A DNA stretch of 21,149 nucleotides, taken from NCBI GenBank assembly GCA_025201865.1, contig MU602964.1, positions 1 through 21,149 of the forward strand. The letters run 5' to 3'. A model generated the notes under the pieces. The model was not told the origin of the DNA, searched no databases, and saw nothing but the letters and a program-made list of their open reading frames with translations. This document shows, in pieces, positions 1-8,089 of the stretch (position 1 is the first letter of the stretch; every line of letters starts with the position of its first letter). This DNA comes from Ramicandelaber brevisporus (taxonomy: Eukaryota; Kickxellomycota; Ramicandelaberales; Ramicandelaberaceae). The position numbers and the translations under genes are program-made.

Positions 1-134
1 TGTTCCACCGCATTTCGAGCGAGGTGCTGAGCGGATGTTCTGCTTCATTAATGATTCCAGGTCAGTCGTTCAAAAATGTGTTACACAATGAAGTGAAGAG
101 ATTAAAATCAATAATGGTTAAGGTATATTATGAA

Positions 135-1565
135 CTACTGCTCGACTTCCTCTGGTTCAAAAATGGACGGGATAATCTCGCCCAATTCCACTGCTTGCTG
201 ATGTTGATCTGCATACCGATCTTCAGATAGCACAAAGTATATTCCACGAGATGGCTCAATTGGATTGAAGCCCACCACGAACTCTCCATCTGCGTCTTCA
301 CTAACTTGCCATCGCACATAGTGCAATCGTGGTAACAGGAACGGATTATTCAGGGCATCAATTAGACGCTGCTTGTTCTGTGTAGTTGGTGGCAGGTGCA
401 AATCCAATATGGAGAGCATAGGGAAACGCGCCGCAGACTCGTAGAACAGCGTGCTTAGTGGATCGTAATCGGAGGTGGGCAGAAAGTGGGTGATTTTGAA
501 TCCATGCAGAACTTCAGAGTGTTTCTTGCCCAATTCAATCAGGAACTGGCGCTCAATCTCGACCAGTTCAGGATTGTCAGATGAGCACGCGCCAAGTATG
601 AATCCAATTATGATACGCAACGTATGCTTTGGACGCCGAATGCCACAGATGCGATCAATCAGAGTGTACGCGTGGATATCTTGACCAGTCTCAGGATCCT
701 GGATTGGCGTTGAGCGCGTGATGTCAAATCCTGTAATTACCGTCAGTTCCTGAAGCTGCTGCATATTCTTTGGCTCACACAACAGATTTGCTACCGCCAA
801 CAGCACCTCCATGCTTGAAATATCTGCTAACCCCAGTTCGCGCACATTGCAGAAGAGTGCAAACTTCGACGACACATTCTCTGCATTTATTGACAACATC
901 GGGATGCCAAGAATCGATAACTGAGGAGCGAGTTGGCGTAAGTTTGGACCAGGGAAGTTACCCATATTTGCTACATGAATCATTTGAAAGTTGAGCTCCG
1001 AAAGATGACGCTTACCCGCCAGAGCCTTATCCAGTTCCTCTAAAAAGTGTTCATCGGCTGTACCAGTGCTATATTCTACAGAATATAAACTACGTAAATT
1101 GTTCATCTTCGATACAACTTTACCAAGCCATTGAGAACTTGGCGAGTCACCAACTATTGCAGCGCTGACATAAGTTACATTTGGAATAAGATCACCAAGG
1201 TTTGGCTCAATCTCCAATAACTCTTTGAAGAATGATGTCTTCACAAGCATTTCACGCAAACGTCGGCCATTCTTGCGAAGAGCGTCGAGAGTACCGCTTC
1301 GAGTCCATTTTATGGATTTGTCGTAGCCATACATCAAGCATGAACAACGGTGGTATGTCATGTATGCAGTGTACCATGCTCGAGACACAAGGCGAAGCTC
1401 TCTACGGAAAGGTCGGTCGACAAACTGGATAATGTAGCCGATAATCTCAACAGGAAGCCAGGATTCGGGGTTGAACGGGACAGAGTTGGTATCATGACCC
1501 CGTCTATATCGTTTCAGCGGCTGCTGCTGCTGCTGCTGCGGATTGAGCAGCTTGCTGATATCCAT
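135..1565 (-). CDS. F-box-like protein with leucine-rich C-terminal region
   Basis: A 476-residue intronless frame starting at a true ATG. After a short poly-Q run (residues 10-15) comes an F-box-like segment at about residues 36-71, starting WLPVEIIGYIIQFVD and followed by a basic helix ending LVSRAWYTAY. This is the usual LP.EI...I...V pattern with the downstream LV.R.W. The rest (about 150-430) has irregular Leu/Ile-rich stretches such as LSELNFQMIHVANM and MLSILDLHLPP, resembling the degenerate leucine-rich repeats of fungal F-box proteins. By family knowledge, F-box proteins dock on Skp1 in SCF ubiquitin ligases and the repeat region selects the substrate. No substrate can be inferred here. 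The tail ends in acidic residues (EPEEVEQ). The neighbouring coiled-coil gene lies upstream on the same strand, 276 bp away. The F-box call rests on motif resemblance only. Confidence 0.75.
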   Translation of the reverse strand: MDISKLLNPQQQQQQPLKRYRRGHDTNSVPFNPESWLPVEIIGYIIQFVDRPFRRELRLVSRAWYTAYMTYHRCSCLMYGYDKSIKWTRSGTLDALRKNGRRLREMLVKTSFFKELLEIEPNLGDLIPNVTYVSAAIVGDSPSSQWLGKVVSKMNNLRSLYSVEYSTGTADEHFLEELDKALAGKRHLSELNFQMIHVANMGNFPGPNLRQLAPQLSILGIPMLSINAENVSSKFALFCNVRELGLADISSMEVLLAVANLLCEPKNMQQLQELTVITGFDITRSTPIQDPETGQDIHAYTLIDRICGIRRPKHTLRIIIGFILGACSSDNPELVEIERQFLIELGKKHSEVLHGFKITHFLPTSDYDPLSTLFYESAARFPMLSILDLHLPPTTQNKQRLIDALNNPFLLPRLHYVRWQVSEDADGEFVVGFNPIEPSRGIYFVLSEDRYADQHQQAVELGEIIPSIFEPEEVEQ

Positions 1566-1841
1566 TTTTGTACTTGTGTGTTTGAAAGTGTTTGAAAGTT
1601 GTGAGAAGTGCTAGTGACGAAGCAAAGAAAGTTGGCTGGGCTTTTTTTTTTTACCAGGAAAGCGTTCGGGCTGCAGACATCCATTTCCCGCCTATAAAAA
1701 CAATTGATTTTTTTATCAGGCAACCTCAATCCTATTTGCTGACTTCGGCGCAATCTGTATCGTAATAAACGAGCTTTAAAAAACGAAAACAACGAGGAAT
1801 ATGAATGCTTAGTTTAGAATGATATTATTGTTAGTAATAAG
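1566..1841 (-). promoter_or_regulatory. Promoter/leader of the F-box gene and 3' flank of the coiled-coil gene
   Basis: This short gap lies between two co-oriented genes, so it must hold the 3' end of the coiled-coil gene and the promoter of the F-box gene. Near 1640-1650 there is a T run on the plus strand, i.e. an A run in the F-box leader. I found no clear TATA box or AATAAA signal on the minus strand. The role comes from position only. Confidence 0.4.
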
Positions 1842-3794
1842 TTAATGGGTCTGAGTAGTGGATGGCGAGGCGGCTGGTCGATTGTTACTAGTGTTGCTGG
1901 TGGATGATACTGATGAGACGGATGCCTGCGATGATGATTTGCCCATTGGAACGGTTGACGTTTGTAATCCAGCACCAGCGGAGGCAGAGGAGGCAGGTCC
2001 ATACGAATGCAGTGACGGGTGAGTGCTGAGAGGGTGCACATGCAGTGGAACGGGTTGTGATTTTGGCGACAATGAACCAACTGGCAAACTAGAGCCTCCA
2101 CTGACTCCGGTTGTGCCAGGGCGAGATACAGATGATGAACGCGATGACATGCGGGATGGGGTGCGCGATGGAGTGCGAATACTGCTGGCTGATGATGGCG
2201 ATGGTCCACCTCCAGCAGCAGAATACATGCTGTCACTGTGAATCGGAGCATGCACATTGGCACTCGATGGCAGTGAGCTCAAACTTCCAGCACGAGGCTG
2301 ATTATAAAATGGGTGGAAATGGGTATCAGATACAACTGGCACTGGGAAGGGCAGGCTGGCTGCACCCGACGACATTGTTTGGGCAGTCGACGATGCAGCC
2401 ATTGGGACTGGGCCGATAGCGATGGTTGGTGCAGCTCCAGATACGCTGAGAGATGGACGATGGCCATGCTGGCGACGAACAGGAACAGTGTTTGCCCCGG
2501 TTGTGCTCATTTCAGACACACGTCTGTATGGTGTGCCACTGGTATTAACTGGATAGTTGCCAAATAGGGCAGATCTGTTACTACGAGGATCAACTAATGA
2601 ATCCACATTAGACTGCGATCTAGTCCATTGAAACACTGCACTGTTGCCACTGTTGATGTTACCACCAGTCATACTATTTGTATTATTGATGTCATGAGCA
2701 TGAGCATGACTACTACTGCTGCTCAAATGTCTCTGATTGGCTGTTAAATCGGGCAAGTCATTGCGAGGGACTGAGGTGGACATGGAGCGCTTGGCACGAG
2801 TTGCACCAGCGGCAGGCTCCACAACCGATTTAAACATTCTAATGGAAGCAGGAACAGGATCGGCCACATGCAAATGAGTTACATTTAGTCCCAATCGCTC
2901 ACGCAGTGTAACCATTTCTCTCTTGTACATTTGTGACTGGGAGTACATTGACAGCACATCTCTCTGCGCATCTGATAATCTACGTCTCAATGATGCAATC
3001 TCTGCTTTGAGCACCTCAATCATGCCTGGCGCCAAATGACCATCTGAAGCAAACGACATTGAGGGAGTTGAACCCAGCTGCTGAGGCGTCTGATTGGCAG
3101 ATTGTAAATGGGCACTTGGTCTGCGCATAGGAGTGCTGGGTGAGATTGGTCCCAGAAACCCTAATCCAGATGTGACTGTACCGCCGGTGGTGTTTGTGCT
3201 GCCAGTTGTGTTAGCCGATATTGGAGATGTTACACTATTGTTGACATTGTTGGTGCCAATCAAGTCCAGCTGTCTTTGCAATCTGTTTACTAATCTCTCC
3301 TGCTCTTGTTCCAATGCATTCTCCAGATCAATCTTTTCCTGTTGTAACTTAACCAATTTCTTTTGCAAAGTATTTGTCATAAACTCTTCCTCACGCTCCA
3401 CTTCTAATGCCAAGTCACCCTTTTCCTTCTTTAGCTGCTCAATTCTCTTAATCAGTCTGTTGGTAATGAACTCCTCTTCTTGCTCTGCTGACTGCTGAAC
3501 CACAACCAGCTGTTGCTTTAAACTGCGTACATCTGCTCTAAGAATCTTACTCGTTCCCTTTTCATTCTCCAGCTCTTGCTCCAACTGCAGAATGCGTGAT
3601 TTCAGCTCGGATACTTCAGCATTGCCAACTGGATCGGGCGTGGATGACTCACGTGCCTCTGCTTCACTGATGGTATCCAACAGCGGGTTAGACACTCGTC
3701 TCTGTGTCTGCTGTTGTTCTTGCTGCTGCTGTTGCTGCTGCTGCTGCTGTTGTTGTTGTTCTTGCTCGTCGCTGTTGTCCGACATACTACTCAT
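1842..3794 (-). CDS. CCDC6/DUF2046-like coiled-coil protein
   Basis: A 650-residue protein. The open frame extends to a GTG at 3806, but the first ATG is at 3794 (a second, three codons on, is at 3785). An N-terminal poly-Q run (residues 13-25, flanked by Q/E) is followed by a coiled coil at about 60-178. The coil carries three degenerate repeats of the type EQEEEFITNRLIKRI, EREEEFMTNTLQKKL and EQEQERLVNRLQRQL, with KIDLENALEQEQE between the second and third. This EEEF.(T/S)N.L..K pattern is the signature of the animal CCDC6 (DUF2046) family. A second predicted helix (257-303, starting GMIEVLKAEIASLRRRL) follows a Ser/Thr/Asn-rich linker. The remaining 350 residues are low-complexity S/T/P/G/A with RTPSRTPSRMSSRSSS-type phospho-site-like repeats. 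Human CCDC6 is a phosphoprotein linked to DNA-damage checkpoint control. Whether this relative does the same is unknown. It is divergent with the glycine-rich gene. Confidence 0.8.
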   Translation of the reverse strand: MSSMSDNSDEQEQQQQQQQQQQQQQEQQQTQRRVSNPLLDTISEAEARESSTPDPVGNAEVSELKSRILQLEQELENEKGTSKILRADVRSLKQQLVVVQQSAEQEEEFITNRLIKRIEQLKKEKGDLALEVEREEEFMTNTLQKKLVKLQQEKIDLENALEQEQERLVNRLQRQLDLIGTNNVNNSVTSPISANTTGSTNTTGGTVTSGLGFLGPISPSTPMRRPSAHLQSANQTPQQLGSTPSMSFASDGHLAPGMIEVLKAEIASLRRRLSDAQRDVLSMYSQSQMYKREMVTLRERLGLNVTHLHVADPVPASIRMFKSVVEPAAGATRAKRSMSTSVPRNDLPDLTANQRHLSSSSSHAHAHDINNTNSMTGGNINSGNSAVFQWTRSQSNVDSLVDPRSNRSALFGNYPVNTSGTPYRRVSEMSTTGANTVPVRRQHGHRPSLSVSGAAPTIAIGPVPMAASSTAQTMSSGAASLPFPVPVVSDTHFHPFYNQPRAGSLSSLPSSANVHAPIHSDSMYSAAGGGPSPSSASSIRTPSRTPSRMSSRSSSVSRPGTTGVSGGSSLPVGSLSPKSQPVPLHVHPLSTHPSLHSYGPASSASAGAGLQTSTVPMGKSSSQASVSSVSSTSNTSNNRPAASPSTTQTH

Positions 3795-3862
3795 CGTTAC
3801 GCGCACAAACGTGTCTTTTTATTTCAAGATTTGTACAACAATCGCACAGCCGAAGGTCTTGT

Positions 3863-3930
3863 TCTGCTTCTGCTTCTGCCTCTGCCTCTGCCTCTGCCTC
3901 TGCTTCTGCTTCTCCCTGCTTCTGCCTCTG
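3863..3930. repeat. TCTGCC/TCTGCT hexamer repeat
   Basis: About eleven imperfect copies of CTGCCT or CTGCTT lie in the divergent promoter. On the minus strand this is a purine-rich leader tract for the CCDC6-like gene. Such tracts vary in length between strains and can affect promoter opening. No coding role is supported. Confidence 0.8.
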
Positions 3931-4050
3931 TTACTTGTGTTGCTAGCGCTCAGCTGTCTACTCGATGCGCGTGTGCAAGAAGGTGTTTCACTGACGAAGG
4001 TGACTGGGTGTTCAAAAAAAAAATATCAAAACAAAACAACAATACGAGAG

Positions 4051-4094
4051 AGTGCGTGTGTGCGTGTGTGTGAGAGTGTGTGCGTGTGGTGTGT
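4051..4094. repeat. GT/GC dinucleotide-like tract
   Basis: A purine-pyrimidine alternating stretch of GTGTGCGTGTGTG type just upstream of the glycine-rich gene. Alternating GT/GC tracts can adopt left-handed DNA. Here it is noted as simple sequence only. Confidence 0.7.
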
Positions 4095-4150
4095 TCACAA
4101 CAGAGCGATAAAAGTGGACTTTATACAAATCACACCACAAAGACGGCTCG

Positions 4151-4828
4151 ATGAACCCTGCTTTCCAACCCTCTGGCGCTGGAGGAGGAGGTGGTGGTGG
4201 AGTCGGCAATCGACCAGGCGGTGGACTACGGCAGATGAACAGACGAGGTCGCGGAGGCACTCACTACGGCGAAGGACGAGCTCTTCATCACACAGATACC
4301 GCCTCTTCTTCAATGGATAGTCCAGTCACTCCAGCCGGCGCACCTCTCCTTGGTGGCCAAGTTCCAACTGGCGGTGATGGTAGTGGCAGTGGCAGTGGTG
4401 GTGGTGGACGCAGCGGCGGAGGAGGCGGAGGAGGAGGTGGCGGCGGTGGTGGACGTGGAGGCTTCGGTGGTAAACGACAAGGTGGCGGCGGCGGCGGAGG
4501 AGGAGGCGGTGGATTCAACAAACAAAGTGGAGTCAGCTATGTCAAACATGAGCCAACTGAGTATAGTTATGGACTATTTAAAGGCTACTTGACATTGCCA
4601 GTGCCGAAGGTAGAGATTCCTCCGTACTTTTCACCATATGGAATGCCAGCTCCGTTTAGAAATGAAACTGGGAGACAGTATCAAACATCGACTGAGATAA
4701 CGGAGGAGGACAAGCAGAAGGCTATGGCTGAAGCAATGAATGAGGCAGCAAAGTCGACAATGGCTACATTTATACCAACACCATCAGTAAATGGAAACAC
4801 ATTAGTTGCAGTACTGCCAAGAGTGTAG
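4151..4828 (+). CDS. Glycine-rich protein with a compact conserved-looking C-terminal segment
   Basis: A 225-residue plus-strand frame with a real ATG, one of only two plus-strand genes. Residues 1-122 are almost pure glycine with scattered arginines (RRGRGG, GGRGGFGGKR), like RGG-type RNA-binding or condensate-forming segments. From about 124 to 225 the composition becomes ordinary. It includes a tyrosine/proline-rich stretch (EPTEYSYGLFKGYLTLPVPK, then IPPYFSPYGMPAPF) and an acidic helix (TEEDKQKAMAEAMNEAAKST). I do not recognise this C-terminal part. The lack of repeats there suggests it is the selected, folding or interacting portion (inference). The reverse strand across the glycine run is open only because GGN reads as proline or alanine codons. 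It is convergent with MOCS1B, 152 bp away. Confidence 0.75.
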   Translation: MNPAFQPSGAGGGGGGGVGNRPGGGLRQMNRRGRGGTHYGEGRALHHTDTASSSMDSPVTPAGAPLLGGQVPTGGDGSGSGSGGGGRSGGGGGGGGGGGGGRGGFGGKRQGGGGGGGGGGGFNKQSGVSYVKHEPTEYSYGLFKGYLTLPVPKVEIPPYFSPYGMPAPFRNETGRQYQTSTEITEEDKQKAMAEAMNEAAKSTMATFIPTPSVNGNTLVAVLPRV

Positions 4829-4980
4829 CGAAAAGAAAAGAGAAAAGAAGAGTGTATATGTGTATAAGTTAGAAGAGAACCTATAGATATAAATGAGAGT
4901 TACAGCGATGATTATGCATATAATCAGCTCGCCGTGCTACGTTAATTATCCTGAATGGATATAATCACGAACATTAAAAG
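4829..4980. other. Convergent 3' intergenic region
   Basis: It separates the stop codons of the glycine-rich gene (plus) and MOCS1B (minus), so both 3' UTRs must end here or overlap. It begins with an A/G-rich stretch and then becomes A/T-rich with TATATG- and ATATAAATG-like sequences. No exact AATAAA was seen on either strand. Confidence 0.5.
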
Positions 4981-5504
4981 TTAGACTGACTTTTTACTAA
5001 GATCAAAGGTGCCGCTTTTGCCACCTTCTTTAAAAGTGACTTTGATGTCTTGAATGACCATCATCTTGTCAACTGCCTTACACATGTCATAGATTGTGAG
5101 AGCCGCCGTCGATGCTGCTGTGAGTGCCTCCATTTCGGCGCCGGTCTTTCCTGAGCAGCTCACCGTTGCTGTCACATTCACCTGGCCACTGTGAGACAGA
5201 TCATTTTCATTTGGAGAAACAACTTCGAGATCAACAGCCACCTTGGTCAGTCCAATTGGATGGCACAGCGGAATCAACTCACTGGTCCGCTTTGCAGCCA
5301 TGATTCCAGCAATTCGCGCAGTTGCCAGCACATCGCCTTTGCGCATTGAATTGTCTCTAATCAGCTGAGTGACCTCTGGGTTGGAAAACAATACACGTGC
5401 CGTCGCAGTCGCAGTCCGAGATGTGATGTCCTTGTTGGAGATGTCAACCATGTGGGCAGAACCCGTTTTGGAGTCGACATGGGTTAGTTTTACATTGGTT
5501 TTAT
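4981..5504 (-). CDS. MOCS1: MOCS1B: MoaC-like cyclic pyranopterin monophosphate synthase segment (second exon)
   Basis: MoaC converts the cyclised GTP intermediate made by MoaA into cyclic pyranopterin monophosphate, the first stable molybdenum-cofactor precursor. The frame carries the family core: [50 protein letters not shown] and [13 protein letters not shown], ending GGKSGTFDL. The only in-frame ATG near the start (5451) lies inside the conserved block [17 protein letters not shown]. The family's usual N-terminal residues lie upstream of that Met and are encoded here. The frame stays open further back without any ATG until a TGA near 5579. It therefore seems to be an exon rather than a free-standing gene. 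Splicing at 5505 places it in frame with the MoaA-like frame, giving a predicted 590-residue fusion. Internal initiation at 5451 is the alternative, but would lose conserved residues. Confidence 0.88.
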
Positions 5505-5621
5505 CTATAACATGTAATGTAATATATATAGCACAATAGTTTGAAAGGTAATTATTATCATGTAGACGCAGTCAGTAATTTCGTGCGTGTATATATTTGT
5601 GAAATGTTGTGATTCACCCAC
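5505..5621 (-). other. MOCS1: Predicted alternative intron between MOCS1A and MOCS1B (117 nt)
   Basis: On the minus strand the 5' splice site GTGGGT begins at 5621, inside the Gly-Gly codons (GGT GGG TGA). The 3' site TTATAG ends at 5505. No other AG dinucleotide occurs between them, and TACTGAC (about 5571-5577) is a possible branch site, though about 67 nt upstream of the 3' site, which is long for a fungal intron. Exons 5622-6870 (1249 nt) and 4981-5504 (524 nt) total 1773 nt, exactly 591 codons. The junction codon is G|AT. Retention gives MOCS1A ending in Gly-Gly, and splicing removes the stop and the Gly-Gly. The intron is read from sequence only and no transcript has been seen. Confidence 0.8.
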
Positions 5622-6870
5622 CAATTAAGATCATTGGTCTATTGATAGTTTGAGCAAGCACATCCATGCCAGCATGCTGTTTCTTTTTATTGGAAACTGC
5701 CATTGCAATCACATCTCTCAGTTGGTCATCGTTTGCGCCACCTTCTCTTCGCATGACATCTCTTAGCGAAACCTCGGCGTTTCCAAATAAACACACTTTG
5801 AGATTGCCATCAGCTGTTATTCTGACTCGATTGCATGTCCCACAGAAATGATCAGTCATTGAAGTGATGAATCCAAACTGTCCTTTATACCCATCAACTT
5901 TATAGGCTTTGCTGGTGTCATTTGGATGATCCTGCAGTCTCAATATAGCAGAGTTTGAAGTCTGCTCATAGTGTTTAGTGATATTACCCAGTACTTCCTT
6001 ATATGGCACTAGTCTTTTGCCCGACCACTTGTTTCCATCAAAGGGCATGTACTCAATAAATCTAACATCCACCGGCAAATCTCTCGTAAGCTGCTCCACA
6101 AAGTCCACTGCTTCCTCGTCATTGATTCCTCTCATGACAACCACATTGACTTTAACTGGCCTCATTCCCGCATGGACTGCATCCTTTATTCCCTCCAGCA
6201 CTCTGTCCATGCCTTTTCTTCTTGTAATGATTTCAAACTTATCTGCATCCAATGTGTCCAGTGATATGTTCATTGTGTCCAGTCCTGCGTCCATCAATGG
6301 CTTCAGCTTTCTCCTCAATGCTATCCCATTGGTTGTCATTGATATGCTGGTCAATCCCAGTGGTCTCAGCTGGTTCAGTTCGGATACAATGTCCACCAGA
6401 TCTTTGCGGATTGTAGGCTCACCACCTGTCAGTCTGATCTTTGTAACACCTTCATTGACAAACAATCTGGCCAGTCGAGCAATTTCTGAAGTGGAGAGCA
6501 ATTGGCCAGATGGAGTTAGGTCAACGCCTTCCGCTGGCATGCAGTATTGACACCGCAAATTACAGCGTTCAGTCAAAGAGATGCGAAGATAAGTGTGTTT
6601 GCGTCCAAATCGGTCGACCAATGGATGCTGCTTCTGTTGCTGCTGCTTATACTGTTGCTGCTGTGCTGCCAAAGGAGAAGAGAAGTCGCTAGTGCTAGTG
6701 CTGGTGTTGGTGCTGTTGTTCTCAATCTTACCTTTCGGCTGAGATGCAAGTGCTGCATGGCCGCGCTGAATCAACAAGGAGACACTGCTTCTGCTACTTT
6801 GTCGAGCAACACCGCCAGCTACAGTAGCTGTCAAGGCTCTGGCTGAAGCACTCTTGAACAACGGAAGCAT
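5614..6870 (-). CDS. MOCS1: MOCS1A: MoaA-like radical-SAM GTP 3',8-cyclase
   Basis: The first step of molybdenum-cofactor synthesis: radical SAM chemistry turns GTP into (8S)-3',8-cyclo-7,8-dihydroGTP. The 418-residue protein starts at the ATG at 6870 (the frame runs one codon further to a GTG). The first approximately 45 residues are basic, Ser/Ala-rich and lack acidic residues, which fits a mitochondrial presequence, the usual site of this step in eukaryotes. A Ser/Thr/Gln-rich spacer follows (51-82). The radical-SAM cluster is C103, C107, C110 in [17 protein letters not shown] lies at 149-152. The second cluster is C343, C346, C360 (CGTCNR then VCLFG). The protein ends in Gly417-Gly418, the catalytic C-terminal double glycine of MoaA/MOCS1A. 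The MoaC-like exon follows on the same strand after a 117-nt alternative intron. Confidence 0.95.
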   Translation of the reverse strand: MLPLFKSASARALTATVAGGVARQSSRSSVSLLIQRGHAALASQPKGKIENNSTNTSTSTSDFSSPLAAQQQQYKQQQQKQHPLVDRFGRKHTYLRISLTERCNLRCQYCMPAEGVDLTPSGQLLSTSEIARLARLFVNEGVTKIRLTGGEPTIRKDLVDIVSELNQLRPLGLTSISMTTNGIALRRKLKPLMDAGLDTMNISLDTLDADKFEIITRRKGMDRVLEGIKDAVHAGMRPVKVNVVVMRGINDEEAVDFVEQLTRDLPVDVRFIEYMPFDGNKWSGKRLVPYKEVLGNITKHYEQTSNSAILRLQDHPNDTSKAYKVDGYKGQFGFITSMTDHFCGTCNRVRITADGNLKVCLFGNAEVSLRDVMRREGGANDDQLRDVIAMAVSNKKKQHAGMDVLAQTINRPMILIGG

Positions 6871-7471
6871 CACTGAACAGAGAGGTTGTCGTTATTGTGT
6901 AGGTTATTCTTATGAATCAGCGTTTTGTTTGTCAGCCAACTTGCTTTGTAAGTCAGCCACCGATAGTGTATAGTTGACTTCGAATTGAAGTGTCACACGG
7001 TTTCTCAGCTTTCTCTTCTCTTTGCTTCTATTTCCGGCCCATCCAATCAAACACCGCCACTGAATTTAATAGTTAGTAGTATTTTTTCAAATCAAAATGA
7101 CATTGTGTATTCACAAAGAAGCGGAAGCAACAGTTATGCCATCAGAGGACGATTAAAAAGTAAGTATAACGAATGAAAATGTGAAATGGTAGGTAAGTGG
7201 GGAGGAGGAGTGTGATGTGATGTGATGGCATGATGTGTGGAGGATCGGCAGAGTAGACAATGAGTTAGTAGTAATAGTAGTAGTAGTAATACTTTTTGAG
7301 TGGATTGGAAACAGGAAGGAGGAGAGGGGGACGTTCAATAAAAATAGTTAAAAACAAACAAATAAAAAGTCAAATTGTGAATTGTGAATCAAAAAAACAA
7401 ACAAACAAATTGGGAGTGGATGTGGAAATGTGGAATGCGGAACTGGGGAGTGGGATAGTGGAACGGATTGA
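6871..7471. promoter_or_regulatory. MOCS1 upstream region and 3' flank of the CAP gene
   Basis: This 601-bp gap lies between co-oriented genes. The part near MOCS1 contains two near-copies of GTCAGCCA (about 6934 and 6954) and, on the plus strand, a CCAAT at 7043-7047. The part nearer the CAP gene has a TAGTAG microsatellite (about 7264-7290) and A-rich stretches. Short open frames here have simple-sequence translations. I see no gene. Confidence 0.4.
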
Positions 7472-8089
7472 TTAGACCTGTCTGACAACGGTTGGTACAA
7501 CGTTTGGCATGGCAGGAACCACATTAGGCACAACGTTTTGAGCAATGGCGCCAATGGCCTGCTGAACTGGGTTGCAAGATGGCATCGGCAGAGAGCCTGT
7601 TAACGCGCCAGTGATCTGGAACAGGTCGGCGGTATAATATGGCACACCGCCATTGCCTGGCACCATGGCAGACGAGCAAGCGTTGACGTTGTCAGCAAAC
7701 AGCAGTGCGCGATGGATTGGCTCATCGTACCAGGCCTTGACCATGCTGGCTGTATCCTTCCAGAACGAGGAGCCGCCAGCCACTTGCGAGCTGTAGCCGA
7801 CGCGAGCAGAGCCGCAGGTTCGGCCAACGAGTGAACCAGTGTCGCCAACAAAGTGGCCCTGGCGACCGGCAGTTGCCTGGAGCTGGGAGTTGAGGTTGGA
7901 GACGGAGTTGGCGCAGGGCATGTAGCGAAGCGCAGGCTTGTTTTGAGTGGCACGGAGGTTGTTGATGTGGCAGCACATGTCGGACGGGTTGAAGTTCTGG
8001 GCCAGAACGGTGTTGGAGCTGGTGATAATGGTGATGCCGGCGATGGCAAGAGTAGCGGTCAACTTGGCGAACATCTTGGAAAGGATCAT
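7472..8089 (-). CDS. Secreted CAP-superfamily (SCP/TAPS-like) protein
   Basis: A 205-residue protein if started at the ATG at 8089 (next Met at 8074). The frame continues to a GTG at 8185, but that part is His/Tyr-rich and the signal peptide begins at 8089. Residues 1-30 are a signal peptide with hydrophobic core and a VLA|Q cleavage pattern. The mature part aligns by eye with CAP domains: CHINNLRATQNKPALRY for helix 1 (40-56), GHFVGDTGSLVGR (78-90) for the H-x-G..G...GR segment with H79, KAWYDEPIHRALL (118-130) for the W....GHR segment with H126, and YYTADLFQ (151-158) for the final strand. Five cysteines (39, 40, 59, 92, 138) and a later one (172) suggest disulfides. The usual GEN motif is not evident, so it is divergent. 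The tail has three NVVP units (185-199). Secreted CAP proteins bind sterols or lipids in some fungi. The ligand here is unknown. Confidence 0.7.
   Translation of the reverse strand: MILSKMFAKLTATLAIAGITIITSSNTVLAQNFNPSDMCCHINNLRATQNKPALRYMPCANSVSNLNSQLQATAGRQGHFVGDTGSLVGRTCGSARVGYSSQVAGGSSFWKDTASMVKAWYDEPIHRALLFADNVNACSSAMVPGNGGVPYYTADLFQITGALTGSLPMPSCNPVQQAIGAIAQNVVPNVVPAMPNVVPTVVRQV

Larger units (their letters stand above)
3795..4150. promoter_or_regulatory. Bidirectional promoter between the CCDC6-like gene and the glycine-rich gene
   Basis: The two start codons face away from each other across 356 bp, so both promoters must lie here. The interval holds a TCTGCC/TCTGCT hexamer repeat (3863-3930), an A run near 4014-4022 and a GT/GC-rich dinucleotide tract (4051-4094). 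An A/T-rich TATA-like stretch, GATAAAAG, sits at about 4105-4113, roughly 40 bp before the plus-strand ATG. No transcription-factor site can be assigned with confidence. Confidence 0.5.

Noticed and set aside
4288-4549. Minus-strand proline- or Ser/Ala/Thr-rich frames opposite the glycine-rich gene
   Set aside because: Poly-GGN reads as proline, alanine or threonine codons in reverse. These are shadows of the real gene.
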